Positions 1-6,762 of a DNA stretch of 9,370 nucleotides are shown one piece after another. A program made the translations under genes and the position numbers. The notes beneath the pieces are model-generated. The model was not told the DNA's origin. It ran no database searches and was given only the letters and a program-made list of their open reading frames with translations. The DNA is from an uncultured Planctomycetaceae bacterium (GTDB lineage: Bacteria > Planctomycetota > Planctomycetia > Pirellulales > Pirellulaceae). Location: assembly GCA_903921945.1 (NCBI GenBank), contig CAIXSC010000710.1, positions 1 through 9,370 of the forward strand, in the 5' to 3' direction. Positions within the stretch are counted from its first letter, which is position 1. Each line of letters begins with the position of its first letter.

Positions 1-7
1 ACAACGA

Positions 8-39
8 GCCAGCCACTTCGATCGCGGCCAACCACTTCG
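8..39. repeat. Imperfect 13-bp direct repeat
   Basis: GCCAGCCACTTCG at 8-20 recurs as GCCAACCACTTCG at 27-39, with one mismatch and a 19-bp period. The copies lie in the non-coding stretch at the left edge, just before a palindrome. No function can be assigned, and chance or a small remnant of a longer repeat outside the window are both possible. Confidence 0.4.
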
Positions 40-41
40 TA

Positions 42-62
42 CGACGGACATCTTGTCCGTCG
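42..62. repeat. Perfect 8-bp-stem palindrome
   Basis: CGACGGAC (42-49) and GTCCGTCG (55-62) are exact reverse complements around a 5-nt loop, ATCTT. There is no T-tract on either side, so it is not a standard intrinsic terminator. It lies about 130 nt beyond the stop codon of the zinc-ribbon membrane gene. It may be a dispersed palindromic repeat unit or a terminator for an unseen gene to the left. Confidence 0.5.
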
Positions 63-83
63 CGAGCTTGTCGAACGCGTCGT

Positions 84-151
84 CTGCCATCGCCAGTTTG
101 CAATGGCAGCTCGGACATGACAATCTACTGGACTGTCGGCAGTCCCTGCCG
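84..151. other. Non-coding stretch with two small hairpins
   Basis: CTGCCAT (84-90) pairs with ATGGCAG (103-109). CGGCAG (137-142) pairs with CTGCCG (146-151) around a TCC loop, and this competes with GGACT/AGTCC at 130-145. The second hairpin sits about 45 nt past the stop of the minus-strand gene at 196-972. It could help end that transcript, but no T-run follows on the minus strand. No credible coding region is seen in 1-195. Confidence 0.3.
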
Positions 152-195
152 AGGCGTCCCGGACCACGCTGGACCAAGCCCCGGCGACTTAAACG

Positions 196-972
196 CTAAC
201 TCATCGCCTGTTTCACGTCTGGCTGGTTCAGAACCACCAGCGCCCAAATGCCGAAGCCGATATTGCCGAGGCAGCAGGCCGAGCAGGGCAACATGCCCGT
301 GATTGCACCCGTCATCGACATTCCGCGGCTCTTTCCGCGAAGCATTTGTATCGAGCCGATCAGGGAGATCAATGGCGCGATTCCCAGCACGATCGGGGTG
401 ACGATCATTCCGACCATGAAGCCGGCTCGTTCCGCCGGATCGGCCGGAAACTGCACACCCCCATTCGTGAGGCTCACCAAGAGTCCGACCGCGTTGACTG
501 CCGCGTAAATCATACTAATCACGTTACACACAATGAGACCAATCGCCGGCCCCTTGAGCTTGGCGAGCGATTGCTCGCGGGTCAGCGGTGGACCATACGG
601 CACTCCGTAGCCGCCGCCAGTCGGGCCATACGTGTTTGCGGGCGCCGCGTAAGGATTCATCACCGGCCCAGTTGCCGGCCCCGGAAACGGTACCGGACCA
701 AGCTGCGGCCCTGGCCCAAGCTGCGGCGCTGGCCCAAGTTGCGGTGCCGGACCAAGCTGCGGCGCTGGTCGCGGTTGCGGTGCTGCACCCGCTTGCGGCG
801 CAGAACCGGTACCGACATTCGGCGCCGACGAACCGCGTGATTCCGGTTCCGTCGAGGCGGCTGGAATGGTTACGACCGTACTGCAACTCGGGCAACGCGC
901 TTGCCGGCCTGCGGTGCCATCAGGCGTCCGCATGGTGGTTTGGCAATTGGGACAACGAAACTGGATAGACAT
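196..972 (-). CDS. Zinc-ribbon, proline-linker, multi-pass membrane protein of unknown function
   Basis: The 258-aa protein has three visible parts. Residues 7-30 form a zinc ribbon (C7-P-N-C10 and C27-P-S-C30). Residues about 41-130 are a Pro/Gly/Gln-rich linker with repeated QLGPAP units. Residues about 142-168, 185-211 and 220-248 are three hydrophobic segments that should span the membrane, ending in a short polar tail. Planctomycetes encode many proteins with this zinc-ribbon/linker/membrane plan, mostly uncharacterised. The ribbon probably faces the cytoplasm and may bind a protein or nucleic acid; that is inference. The ATG at 972 starts right at the ribbon and has no strong Shine-Dalgarno. 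The gene lies 97 bp downstream of menC on the same strand, with a possible promoter of its own in the gap. I do not recognise a specific function. Confidence 0.85.
   Translation of the reverse strand: MSIQFRCPNCQTTMRTPDGTAGRQARCPSCSTVVTIPAASTEPESRGSSAPNVGTGSAPQAGAAPQPRPAPQLGPAPQLGPAPQLGPGPQLGPVPFPGPATGPVMNPYAAPANTYGPTGGGYGVPYGPPLTREQSLAKLKGPAIGLIVCNVISMIYAAVNAVGLLVSLTNGGVQFPADPAERAGFMVGMIVTPIVLGIAPLISLIGSIQMLRGKSRGMSMTGAITGMLPCSACCLGNIGFGIWALVVLNQPDVKQAMS
695..784 (-). repeat. 18-bp tandem repeat coding QLGPAP units
   Basis: Four close copies of an 18-bp unit (695-712, 713-730, 731-748, 749-766) and a diverged fifth (767-784) lie in frame inside the zinc-ribbon membrane gene. They encode the proline-rich linker. 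Differences fall mostly at third codon positions, so the protein repeat is kept. Copy number may vary between strains. Confidence 0.75.
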
Positions 973-1044
973 GGATAACCAAATCGTAAGGGGCTTAAAG
1001 CTACTCGTGTCGAATCGCTCGACTCTATTCCACTTTCCGCAGGA

Positions 1045-1073
1045 ATTCTATCGTGGAAGGCTCGACATGTTAC
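1045..1073 (-). promoter_or_regulatory. Possible sigma70-type promoter for the zinc-ribbon gene
   Basis: Read on the minus strand, GTAACA (1073-1068, 4/6 to TTGACA) and TAGAAT (1050-1045, 5/6 to TATAAT) are 17 bp apart. The -35 box overlaps the menC stop codon. Transcription would begin near 1038 and leave a leader of about 65 nt. Chance matches of this quality are common, so this is only a candidate. Confidence 0.3.
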
Positions 1074-2179
1074 CCGAAGGACGCCCGTTGGACCGTCGCT
1101 TTCGCCAGCCGTTCGGGGACTGGATCTGGCAATTCCTGGAATGCGCGGACGCTTGGCACTCCAGCCGCCGACTTGACCAGTTCGAGTGGCGGGTCGGCGA
1201 GATCCTGGTGGTAGAAACGGCTGCTCGGGAAGATGTCCGCCGGGTAAGTGAAGTTATCGAGCATCGCCAGCGCGGCACAGTGCGCGGAGCCCACGGCGCT
1301 CTCCAGCATTCCGCCGACCCAGCATGGCACTCCCGCCCCGCGGCAGCGCTCGTGGATCTTCAATGCGTTCGTCAATCCGCCGACACGACCGGGTTTGACG
1401 TTGACGTAGCGGCATGAGCCGATGGCCAGCGCTTGTTCGACTTGCCGCACCGTCGTGATGCTCTCGTCCAGACAGACGGCCGTGCGGATCGACCGCTGCA
1501 ATTCGGCGTGGTCCAGCAGATCATCGTGTTGCAGCGGCTGCTCGATCATTTCCAAGCGGAACTCGTCCACGGCGCGGAACAGATCGATATCGCGGAGTCG
1601 GTAGCCGCTGTTGCAGTCGATATGAAACGGGTGCGTGGGATGCGCGCGGCGGATCGCTTCCAGCATCGGCAGGTCCCATCCTGGCCGGAACTTCAATTTG
1701 ATGCGGGGAAAGCCGGCCGCAACGGCCGCCGCGACCGGTTCCATCAAATCCTCCAACCGGTCCATTACGCCAAAATCGGCTCCCACGGGCACTTCACCGC
1801 GAACGGCGCCGAGCGCCACGTGGAGCGGCACGTTTTCGATGCGGCTATGCAACGCCCACCATGCGGTGTCGAAGGCCGCTTTCGCGAACGGGTTCCCCTT
1901 GAAAAGTCCCATCCGCGCTTGCAGCTCGTCACCGGTGCGCGGATCGGCGCCGATCACGGCGGGCGCGAGCCAATCGCGCGCGACGGCAAATACGCCGCCC
2001 GCCCATTCCGGACTGTAGCACGGAGCGGCGAACGGAGCACTTTCGCCCCAAGCATCGCACGAACCGCTCGACAGCCGGCACAACAGCGCGTGGATCGCCG
2101 CGTCCTCGCCGTACGCGGTGCGCCATGGGTATATCAATGGCATCGCGACGTGGTACAGTTCAATCCGGTCAATCTTCAT
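1070..2179 (-). CDS. menC: o-Succinylbenzoate synthase / N-succinylamino acid racemase (enolase superfamily)
   Basis: The 369-aa protein has the muconate-lactonizing-enzyme fold, with an N-terminal capping domain (about 1-125) and a TIM barrel (about 130-340). The complete active-site set is visible: K161-x-K163 (acid/base lysine), metal ligands D188 (in HIDCN), E213 (in IEQP) and D238 (in CLDES), and the opposite lysine K262 (in VKPGRVGG). Length and residue spacing match the MenC type 2/NSAR branch. That branch makes o-succinylbenzoate by dehydrating SHCHC in cytoplasmic menaquinone synthesis; some members instead, or also, racemise N-succinylamino acids. No other men gene is nearby, so context cannot decide between these, and a dipeptide epimerase role is a less likely third option. 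The ATG at 2179 is supported by the purine tract GGGGGGAA five bases upstream. Confidence 0.85.
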   Translation of the reverse strand: MKIDRIELYHVAMPLIYPWRTAYGEDAAIHALLCRLSSGSCDAWGESAPFAAPCYSPEWAGGVFAVARDWLAPAVIGADPRTGDELQARMGLFKGNPFAKAAFDTAWWALHSRIENVPLHVALGAVRGEVPVGADFGVMDRLEDLMEPVAAAVAAGFPRIKLKFRPGWDLPMLEAIRRAHPTHPFHIDCNSGYRLRDIDLFRAVDEFRLEMIEQPLQHDDLLDHAELQRSIRTAVCLDESITTVRQVEQALAIGSCRYVNVKPGRVGGLTNALKIHERCRGAGVPCWVGGMLESAVGSAHCAALAMLDNFTYPADIFPSSRFYHQDLADPPLELVKSAAGVPSVRAFQELPDPVPERLAKATVQRASFG

Positions 2180-2202
2180 CGCCGTTCCCCCCGCCGCCGC
2201 AC
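2180..2202. promoter_or_regulatory. 23-bp divergent spacer between menC and the helicase gene
   Basis: Start codons of menC (minus) and the helicase (plus) face away from each other across only 23 bp. On the menC strand the spacer gives a purine tract that can act as a ribosome binding site (2185-2192). On the helicase strand it is C-rich and offers none. Any -35/-10 promoter must lie inside the opposing gene's coding sequence. Confidence 0.5.
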
Positions 2203-4452
2203 ATGAATCAGGTTCTACTGCAGTTCGATGCCCTACCGCCCCGCACCATGAAGGGCACGATTGTACGTTTGATCGAACAGGTCGGCGAGTTGCCCGGTAA
2301 CCAGATCGGCGCGGTGACGGTCCAGGGCCGCGCGGCGACCGCCGCCGTTCCCGCCAGCGCCGCCGCCCGGCTCATTAAACTGCTCGATGGCGCCACCATC
2401 GGCACCCAGCCTATCCGAGTCGCGCTAGCACGCACCGAGTCGCGTTCGGACGCCCGCGACTCCCAAAACGCTCGCCGCGGCGGCGAACCGTTTTTCGATC
2501 GGCTACTCCGATTGCTCGACACCGAAGCCCGCGCCGAGGCCGAACAAACACTGCGACGGGCTCGCGCTTCCAGTGGCGAACAGGCCGAGAAGTCCGGCAA
2601 TTCGCTCGTCAACCTCGTTCTCCGCGACGAATCGGTCGGACTTGGGGGCCGCGTCCTCTGGCGTTTGGGCAAACGCCAAATGGGCCAGCCGCTTCCCTGG
2701 ACACGTCTCAACGCCGGCGCCCCTGTGCTCCTCTCCGAAGAAGGCCAGAGGGACGCCACCGGCTACCGGGGCGTGGTCTCCGAACGTGGCCCCGACTCGA
2801 TCGAAATCGCGTTCGCCGAACCGCCCGAGCCACAGTCCGAACGCCCTCTGTTTCGACTCGATCTGGCCAACGACGAAGTCGCCCGGCAACGCCAACGCCA
2901 AGCGCTCGAACGCGCCCGCGACGCCGCCGGCGACCGGCTCGCCAAACTCCGCGATGTCCTACTGGGCGATCGCCCTGCCCGCTTCCTGTCGCCCCCCGCC
3001 GAGGCCGCAAACGAGTCGACCGATTCACCCTCCACCGCTTGGCGGCCATTCGATGAATCGCTGGACGCCTCCCAACGCTCGGCGGTTCGTTTCGCCCTCG
3101 AGGCCGGCGATATCGCGTTGTTGCACGGTCCGCCGGGCACCGGCAAAACCACGACGTTGGTGGAATTGATCCGGCAGGCCGTCGCGCGCGGGGAAAAGGT
3201 GCTCGCCTGCGCCGCCAGCAACATGGCGGTCGACAACCTTTTCGAGCGTCTGTTATCGGCGGGAGTCCGCGCCGTGCGGCTCGGCCATCCGGCCCGCGTT
3301 CTTCCCGAGCTTCGAGCGCACACGCTAGACCTGCTGGTGGAAAATCATGCCGATGTGCGGCTAGCGAGGCAGCTCGTCCGCCAAGCTACCTCGCTGCGCG
3401 ACAAAGCCTCGCGGTGGCGTCGAGCCCGTCCCGAGCCGGGCGAAAAACAGGCGTTGCGGGAAGAAGCCAAGCAACTAATGAACGACGCGCGACGCCTCGA
3501 AGCGCTGGCGGTCGCCCACCTGCTCGACACGGCCGAGGTGCTCTGTGCAACCCTAACGTCGCTCGATAGCGAACTGCTCGGGCGACGCAACTTCGACCTC
3601 GCGGTCATCGACGAAGCGTGCCAGACAACGGAACCAGCGTGCTGGATTCCACTGCTGCGGTGCGAACGCGTAGTGGCGGCCGGCGACCACTGTCAATTGC
3701 CTCCCACGGTCGTTTCCCCCGACGCGCAGCGCGAGGGCTTCGCGGTTAGTTTGCTCGAACGACTCATGCGAACCGATTCCGAGACGCTTTCTCGACGCTT
3801 GGACGTCCAGTACCGCATGCATGCGTCGATCATGGGATTTTCATCCGCCGAGTTTTACGAGGGGACCCTGGTGGCGGCACAGGAAGTCGCCGGCCATCTG
3901 CTCGCCGATCTGCCTGGCATCCTAGCGGATCAATGGACCACGACCCCGATCCACTTTATTGATACCGCCGGAGCCAGCTTCGACGAGGAACTGGAGCCAG
4001 ACGGCGAGAGCCGGCGCAATCCGGGTGAGGCCGAAGTTGTGCAACGAGTCGTTGGATTGCTCGTCGATCGCGGCCTATCCGCCCGCGAGATCGGCGTCAT
4101 CGCACCGTACGCCGCGCAGGCCCGGTTGCTGCGGGAACGGTTCGCGTCCACCACCACCGATCGCGCGATCGGCGCCGGTCGATTCGAAGGCTTGGAGATC
4201 GATACGGTCGACGGCTTTCAAGGGCGTGAAAAGGAAGCGATCGTCATTTCGCTGGTCCGCTCGAATCCGACCGGAGAAATCGGGTTCCTCGGCGACGTGC
4301 GCCGCATGAACGTCGCTTTAACTCGAGCCCGCCGCAAACTTGTCGTCATCGGCGACAGCGCGACCCTGGCTCATCACGACTTCTATCAACGATTGCTCGA
4401 TTACCTGCAAGCAGCCAACGCCTATCACAGCGTATGGGAATTCAACGAGTAG
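2203..4452 (+). CDS. IGHMBP2/Upf1-type SF1B helicase with N-terminal DbpA-like RNA-binding fold
   Basis: This 749-aa protein should unwind RNA or DNA 5' to 3' using ATP. All core motifs are present: Walker A GPPGTGKTT (309-317), motif Ia near SNMAVDNL, DEACQ (470-474), GDHCQLPPT (494-502), QYRMH (536-540), VDGFQGRE (669-676) and VALTRARR (704-711). Before the first RecA domain lies an IGHMBP2-like 1B barrel, from GGRVLWRLGKR to the LANDEVARQRQRQAL helix. Residues 1-66 read like the DbpA C-terminal RNA-binding domain: a beta strand QVLLQFD, then QIGAVTV, AATAAVP, a helix, and IGTQPIRVALAR. The open frame extends to an ATG at 2125, but that would overlap antisense menC and adds a low-complexity stretch. 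The ATG at 2203 is chosen because it just precedes the first beta strand. No Shine-Dalgarno is seen. Likely role: RNA or R-loop metabolism (inferred). Confidence 0.9.
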   Translation: MNQVLLQFDALPPRTMKGTIVRLIEQVGELPGNQIGAVTVQGRAATAAVPASAAARLIKLLDGATIGTQPIRVALARTESRSDARDSQNARRGGEPFFDRLLRLLDTEARAEAEQTLRRARASSGEQAEKSGNSLVNLVLRDESVGLGGRVLWRLGKRQMGQPLPWTRLNAGAPVLLSEEGQRDATGYRGVVSERGPDSIEIAFAEPPEPQSERPLFRLDLANDEVARQRQRQALERARDAAGDRLAKLRDVLLGDRPARFLSPPAEAANESTDSPSTAWRPFDESLDASQRSAVRFALEAGDIALLHGPPGTGKTTTLVELIRQAVARGEKVLACAASNMAVDNLFERLLSAGVRAVRLGHPARVLPELRAHTLDLLVENHADVRLARQLVRQATSLRDKASRWRRARPEPGEKQALREEAKQLMNDARRLEALAVAHLLDTAEVLCATLTSLDSELLGRRNFDLAVIDEACQTTEPACWIPLLRCERVVAAGDHCQLPPTVVSPDAQREGFAVSLLERLMRTDSETLSRRLDVQYRMHASIMGFSSAEFYEGTLVAAQEVAGHLLADLPGILADQWTTTPIHFIDTAGASFDEELEPDGESRRNPGEAEVVQRVVGLLVDRGLSAREIGVIAPYAAQARLLRERFASTTTDRAIGAGRFEGLEIDTVDGFQGREKEAIVISLVRSNPTGEIGFLGDVRRMNVALTRARRKLVVIGDSATLAHHDFYQRLLDYLQAANAYHSVWEFNE

Positions 4453-4496
4453 CTTTCGGGCGAGCGGCCAATCGATCACAGCCCGTGTCGCTACTC
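4447..4496. terminator. Hairpin spanning both convergent stop codons
   Basis: GAGTAGC (4447-4453) pairs with GCTACTC (4490-4496), and inside it CGGGC (4457-4461) pairs with GCCCG (4481-4485), leaving a 19-nt loop. The outer stem contains the TAG of the helicase on the plus strand and the TAG of the phospholipase on the minus strand. A shared bidirectional terminator is plausible by position. Without T-tracts and with a large loop, an intrinsic mechanism is doubtful. Confidence 0.35.
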
Positions 4497-5624
4497 ACTG
4501 ACCGGATTGCGGCGGAATGCGACGCCGGCCGGAACTTCGGGGAGCCGCACGCAGTATGCCGACCAATCTTTTCGCGGCTCGGGATAGTCGGTGCTCACGA
4601 ATTGCGCGCCGCTGGCCATTGCCCGGTCGCGGCGAACGACGTCGTTGCGCCGCGCTTCGCCCGATCCGGTATCCGCTCGGGTGCGCACTAGGAACCCGGC
4701 TTTCACTAAACGTTGGATGCGGTCGAAATCGCGGACGGCATCATTGACCTTGAACCAAGCGGCCGCGGAATGATCTTCGGGCACGGAGGCGAACATCCAC
4801 CGTCCCCGCAGTGCTTCGCGCCCCGCCAAGTAACGGTCGCGAATCCGATCCTCGTTATCGAGCGCGAAAATCACCTTCCCGCGCGCGGACTCCAGTGTGG
4901 GCCAACCGCGCTTCCGCAACGCCGCCGGCAGCGAGGGCTCTTCGCCACGCAGATCATCGGGTGTGAACACCTGGTCGCGGGGAAACACACGGGCGATCTC
5001 GCGATCGACTTCGTCGATCCGATCGGCATCAAACGGCACCGGTCGCGTCGGCAACAGACCGTGCGTTTCGTCTTTCAGTTCGACCAGGATGAGAATTGGA
5101 ACATGTCGCGGATGAGCGCGCGACCAATCCCGCACCAGCGTCAACGCGGCGGCGAAGGTCGGCGTGGTCGACAGGTAGTCGACATCCTGCACATGAAGCA
5201 CCTTCAGCCCGGGCGTTTCCAATTGACCGCCCGCATTCGGATCGGGACCGGCGACCGCCTCGGCCTCCGCGGCCGGCTTGTCGCCCCGCAACATGCGATA
5301 AAATGTGGGCGATTTGTAGTGGCCGCCCTGAGGGTCGGCGAACACATCGAGCTCGATTTGACGCACTCCCAAAAGCGAGAACTGTTCAGGCAACGGCCGA
5401 TGTGAATAGTCAAAGGCGTCGCCCGCCGCTCGACCCGCCAACGCGATCCAACGCCGCAGCGCGACGGGCGGCGCAAGGTGGTACGAATTGTGCGTGCCGA
5501 TGACTTGAATCTGGTTGAGCCGCAACGAGGCGGGCATTTGCGGCTCGTCCGCCCCAAGCTCGAACATCGCCAAAAACGCCAAGTGACACGCAAGACACAG
5601 GGCGCCCAGTCGCCCGATCATCAT
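4491..5624 (-). CDS. Secreted Ca2+-dependent phosphoinositide phospholipase C-like protein
   Basis: With the ATG at 5624 the protein is 377 aa. Residues 1 to about 25 look like a signal peptide: an arginine at residue 5, a hydrophobic core and a cleavage site near ELGA-DEPQ. The mature part matches the calcium-dependent PI-PLC-C1 family of the PI-PLC TIM-barrel superfamily. It has IGTHNSYH with catalytic H45 and metal ligand N46, IELDVFAD with E91 and D93, and VLHVQDVDY with second catalytic H144 and D147. Such enzymes cleave the phosphodiester of phosphoinositides or related glycerophospholipids; the substrate here is unknown. The frame stays open to 5780, but the upstream part is antisense to the dehydrogenase start and would bury the signal peptide. 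A second ATG at 5621 is equally possible. The gene is convergent with the helicase and divergent from the dehydrogenase. Confidence 0.83.
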   Translation of the reverse strand: MMIGRLGALCLACHLAFLAMFELGADEPQMPASLRLNQIQVIGTHNSYHLAPPVALRRWIALAGRAAGDAFDYSHRPLPEQFSLLGVRQIELDVFADPQGGHYKSPTFYRMLRGDKPAAEAEAVAGPDPNAGGQLETPGLKVLHVQDVDYLSTTPTFAAALTLVRDWSRAHPRHVPILILVELKDETHGLLPTRPVPFDADRIDEVDREIARVFPRDQVFTPDDLRGEEPSLPAALRKRGWPTLESARGKVIFALDNEDRIRDRYLAGREALRGRWMFASVPEDHSAAAWFKVNDAVRDFDRIQRLVKAGFLVRTRADTGSGEARRNDVVRRDRAMASGAQFVSTDYPEPRKDWSAYCVRLPEVPAGVAFRRNPVSE

Positions 5625-5721
5625 TCGTGCTGCGACTTCAATTCGCCGTCCGCGAAACGAAACGACGCGAGTCCAACGTAGATTGCCCATCCGAAAGACA
5701 CTCTCTGGAGCGAACCGATCG
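5625..5721. promoter_or_regulatory. Divergent intergenic region, phospholipase/dehydrogenase
   Basis: This 97-bp spacer must carry the control signals of two divergent genes. GGAG at 5707-5710 lies 11 nt before the dehydrogenase ATG at 5722 and is a fair ribosome binding site. On the minus strand only a weak GAAG precedes the phospholipase start. I found no convincing -35/-10 pair or operator palindrome. Confidence 0.4.
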
Positions 5722-6762
5722 ATGAACAGCAAACCGCCCACCACCAACACGACAAGAACACCCTGCCGCGTGTTGATCACCGATTATGCGTGGCCGGATG
5801 TCGAGTTGGAACGGCGGATGTTGGCGGCGGAGAACGTCGAACTGATTGTGGCGCCGGATGGCGCCGAGTCGACTTTGGCGGGAATGGCGGCAAGCTACGA
5901 CGTGGCGGCGATCATGGCATGCTGGGCGAAAGTCACGCCAGCCGTCATCGATGCCTCGCCCCGGTGCCGCCACATCGCGCGGCTGGGCATCGGACTCGAC
6001 AACATCGATGTCCAGCACTGCTCGCGCCGCAGCATTCCCGTCACCAACGTGCCGGATTACTGCCGGATCGAAGTGGCGGAACACACACTCGCCCTAATCC
6101 TGGCACTCGGCCGCAATCTCGGCATCTTCCACCACGCTACCAAGGCGGGCAGCTATGCGATCGGCTCCGGACCGCCGCTACGGCGCCTCGCAGGACGCAC
6201 GGTGGGCATCCTGGGCTTCGGAGGGATTGGCCGCGAAGTCGCGGCGCGAGCCGCCGCGTTCGGCCTCCGAGTGCTCGCCACAACACGCACACCGCGCCCG
6301 GCCGCCGACACATCGTCCGGCGTCACCTTCGTCACGATGGATGAACTGCTCGGCGCCAGCGATTTCGTGACGCTGCACCTGCCACTCACGGAGAACACGC
6401 GTCACGTGATCAATCGCGAATCGCTCGCGCGTTTCCGACCTGGAGCGTTTCTCATCAACACCGCTCGCGGTGGACTCGTCGACCACGAAGCGCTGGCCGA
6501 AGCACTCGCCGACGGACGGCTAGCCGGCGCTGCGCTCGACGTGCAAACCCCGGAACCGCCCCACCTTGCCCATGCACCGTACAACGATCCGCGAGTGATC
6601 GTCACGCCGCACGCCGCATTCCTGTCCGCCGAGTCGCTGCAGGAACTGCGAACACGAGCCGTCCAGCAAGTCCTGGAACGCCTCGCAGGTAAATCGCCTG
6701 CGAACATCGTGAACGCCGTGGAACTTTCCAACCTACATGCGAGCGAAGTTCTGCAGCATTGA
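5722..6762 (+). CDS. D-2-hydroxyacid dehydrogenase (SerA/CtBP type)
   Basis: This 346-aa cytoplasmic NAD-dependent oxidoreductase would interconvert a D-2-hydroxyacid and its 2-oxoacid. The nucleotide-binding GFGGIG loop is at 165-170, framed by VGIL and the following beta-alpha unit. The catalytic triad is R249 (in NTARGG), E278 (in DVQTPEP) and H297 (in VTPHAAF). The GLDNIDV and NVPDYCRIEVAEHTL segments of the catalytic lobe are typical of the phosphoglycerate dehydrogenase and C-terminal-binding-protein branches. There is no C-terminal ACT domain, so it is unlikely to be a serine-regulated SerA. An upstream in-frame ATG at 5683 exists; 5722 is preferred for its GGAG site and because residues before it do not look like the family. 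The substrate cannot be told from sequence. Its end overlaps the neighbouring minus-strand gene by 30 bp. Confidence 0.88.
   Translation: MNSKPPTTNTTRTPCRVLITDYAWPDVELERRMLAAENVELIVAPDGAESTLAGMAASYDVAAIMACWAKVTPAVIDASPRCRHIARLGIGLDNIDVQHCSRRSIPVTNVPDYCRIEVAEHTLALILALGRNLGIFHHATKAGSYAIGSGPPLRRLAGRTVGILGFGGIGREVAARAAAFGLRVLATTRTPRPAADTSSGVTFVTMDELLGASDFVTLHLPLTENTRHVINRESLARFRPGAFLINTARGGLVDHEALAEALADGRLAGAALDVQTPEPPHLAHAPYNDPRVIVTPHAAFLSAESLQELRTRAVQQVLERLAGKSPANIVNAVELSNLHASEVLQH

Noticed and set aside
1433..2206. 257-aa plus-strand reading frame opposite menC
   Set aside because: menC carries a full conserved active site on the other strand, and this frame shows no domain or start signal.
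4713..5405. 230-aa plus-strand reading frame opposite the phospholipase
   Set aside because: The minus-strand frame has all PI-PLC motifs. This one has none and is a shadow.
5625..5780. N-terminal extension of the phospholipase to 429 aa with an extra hydrophobic segment
   Set aside because: The extension is antisense to the dehydrogenase start. It would place the real signal peptide at residue 53, and the hydrophobic stretch arises from the opposite strand's codons.
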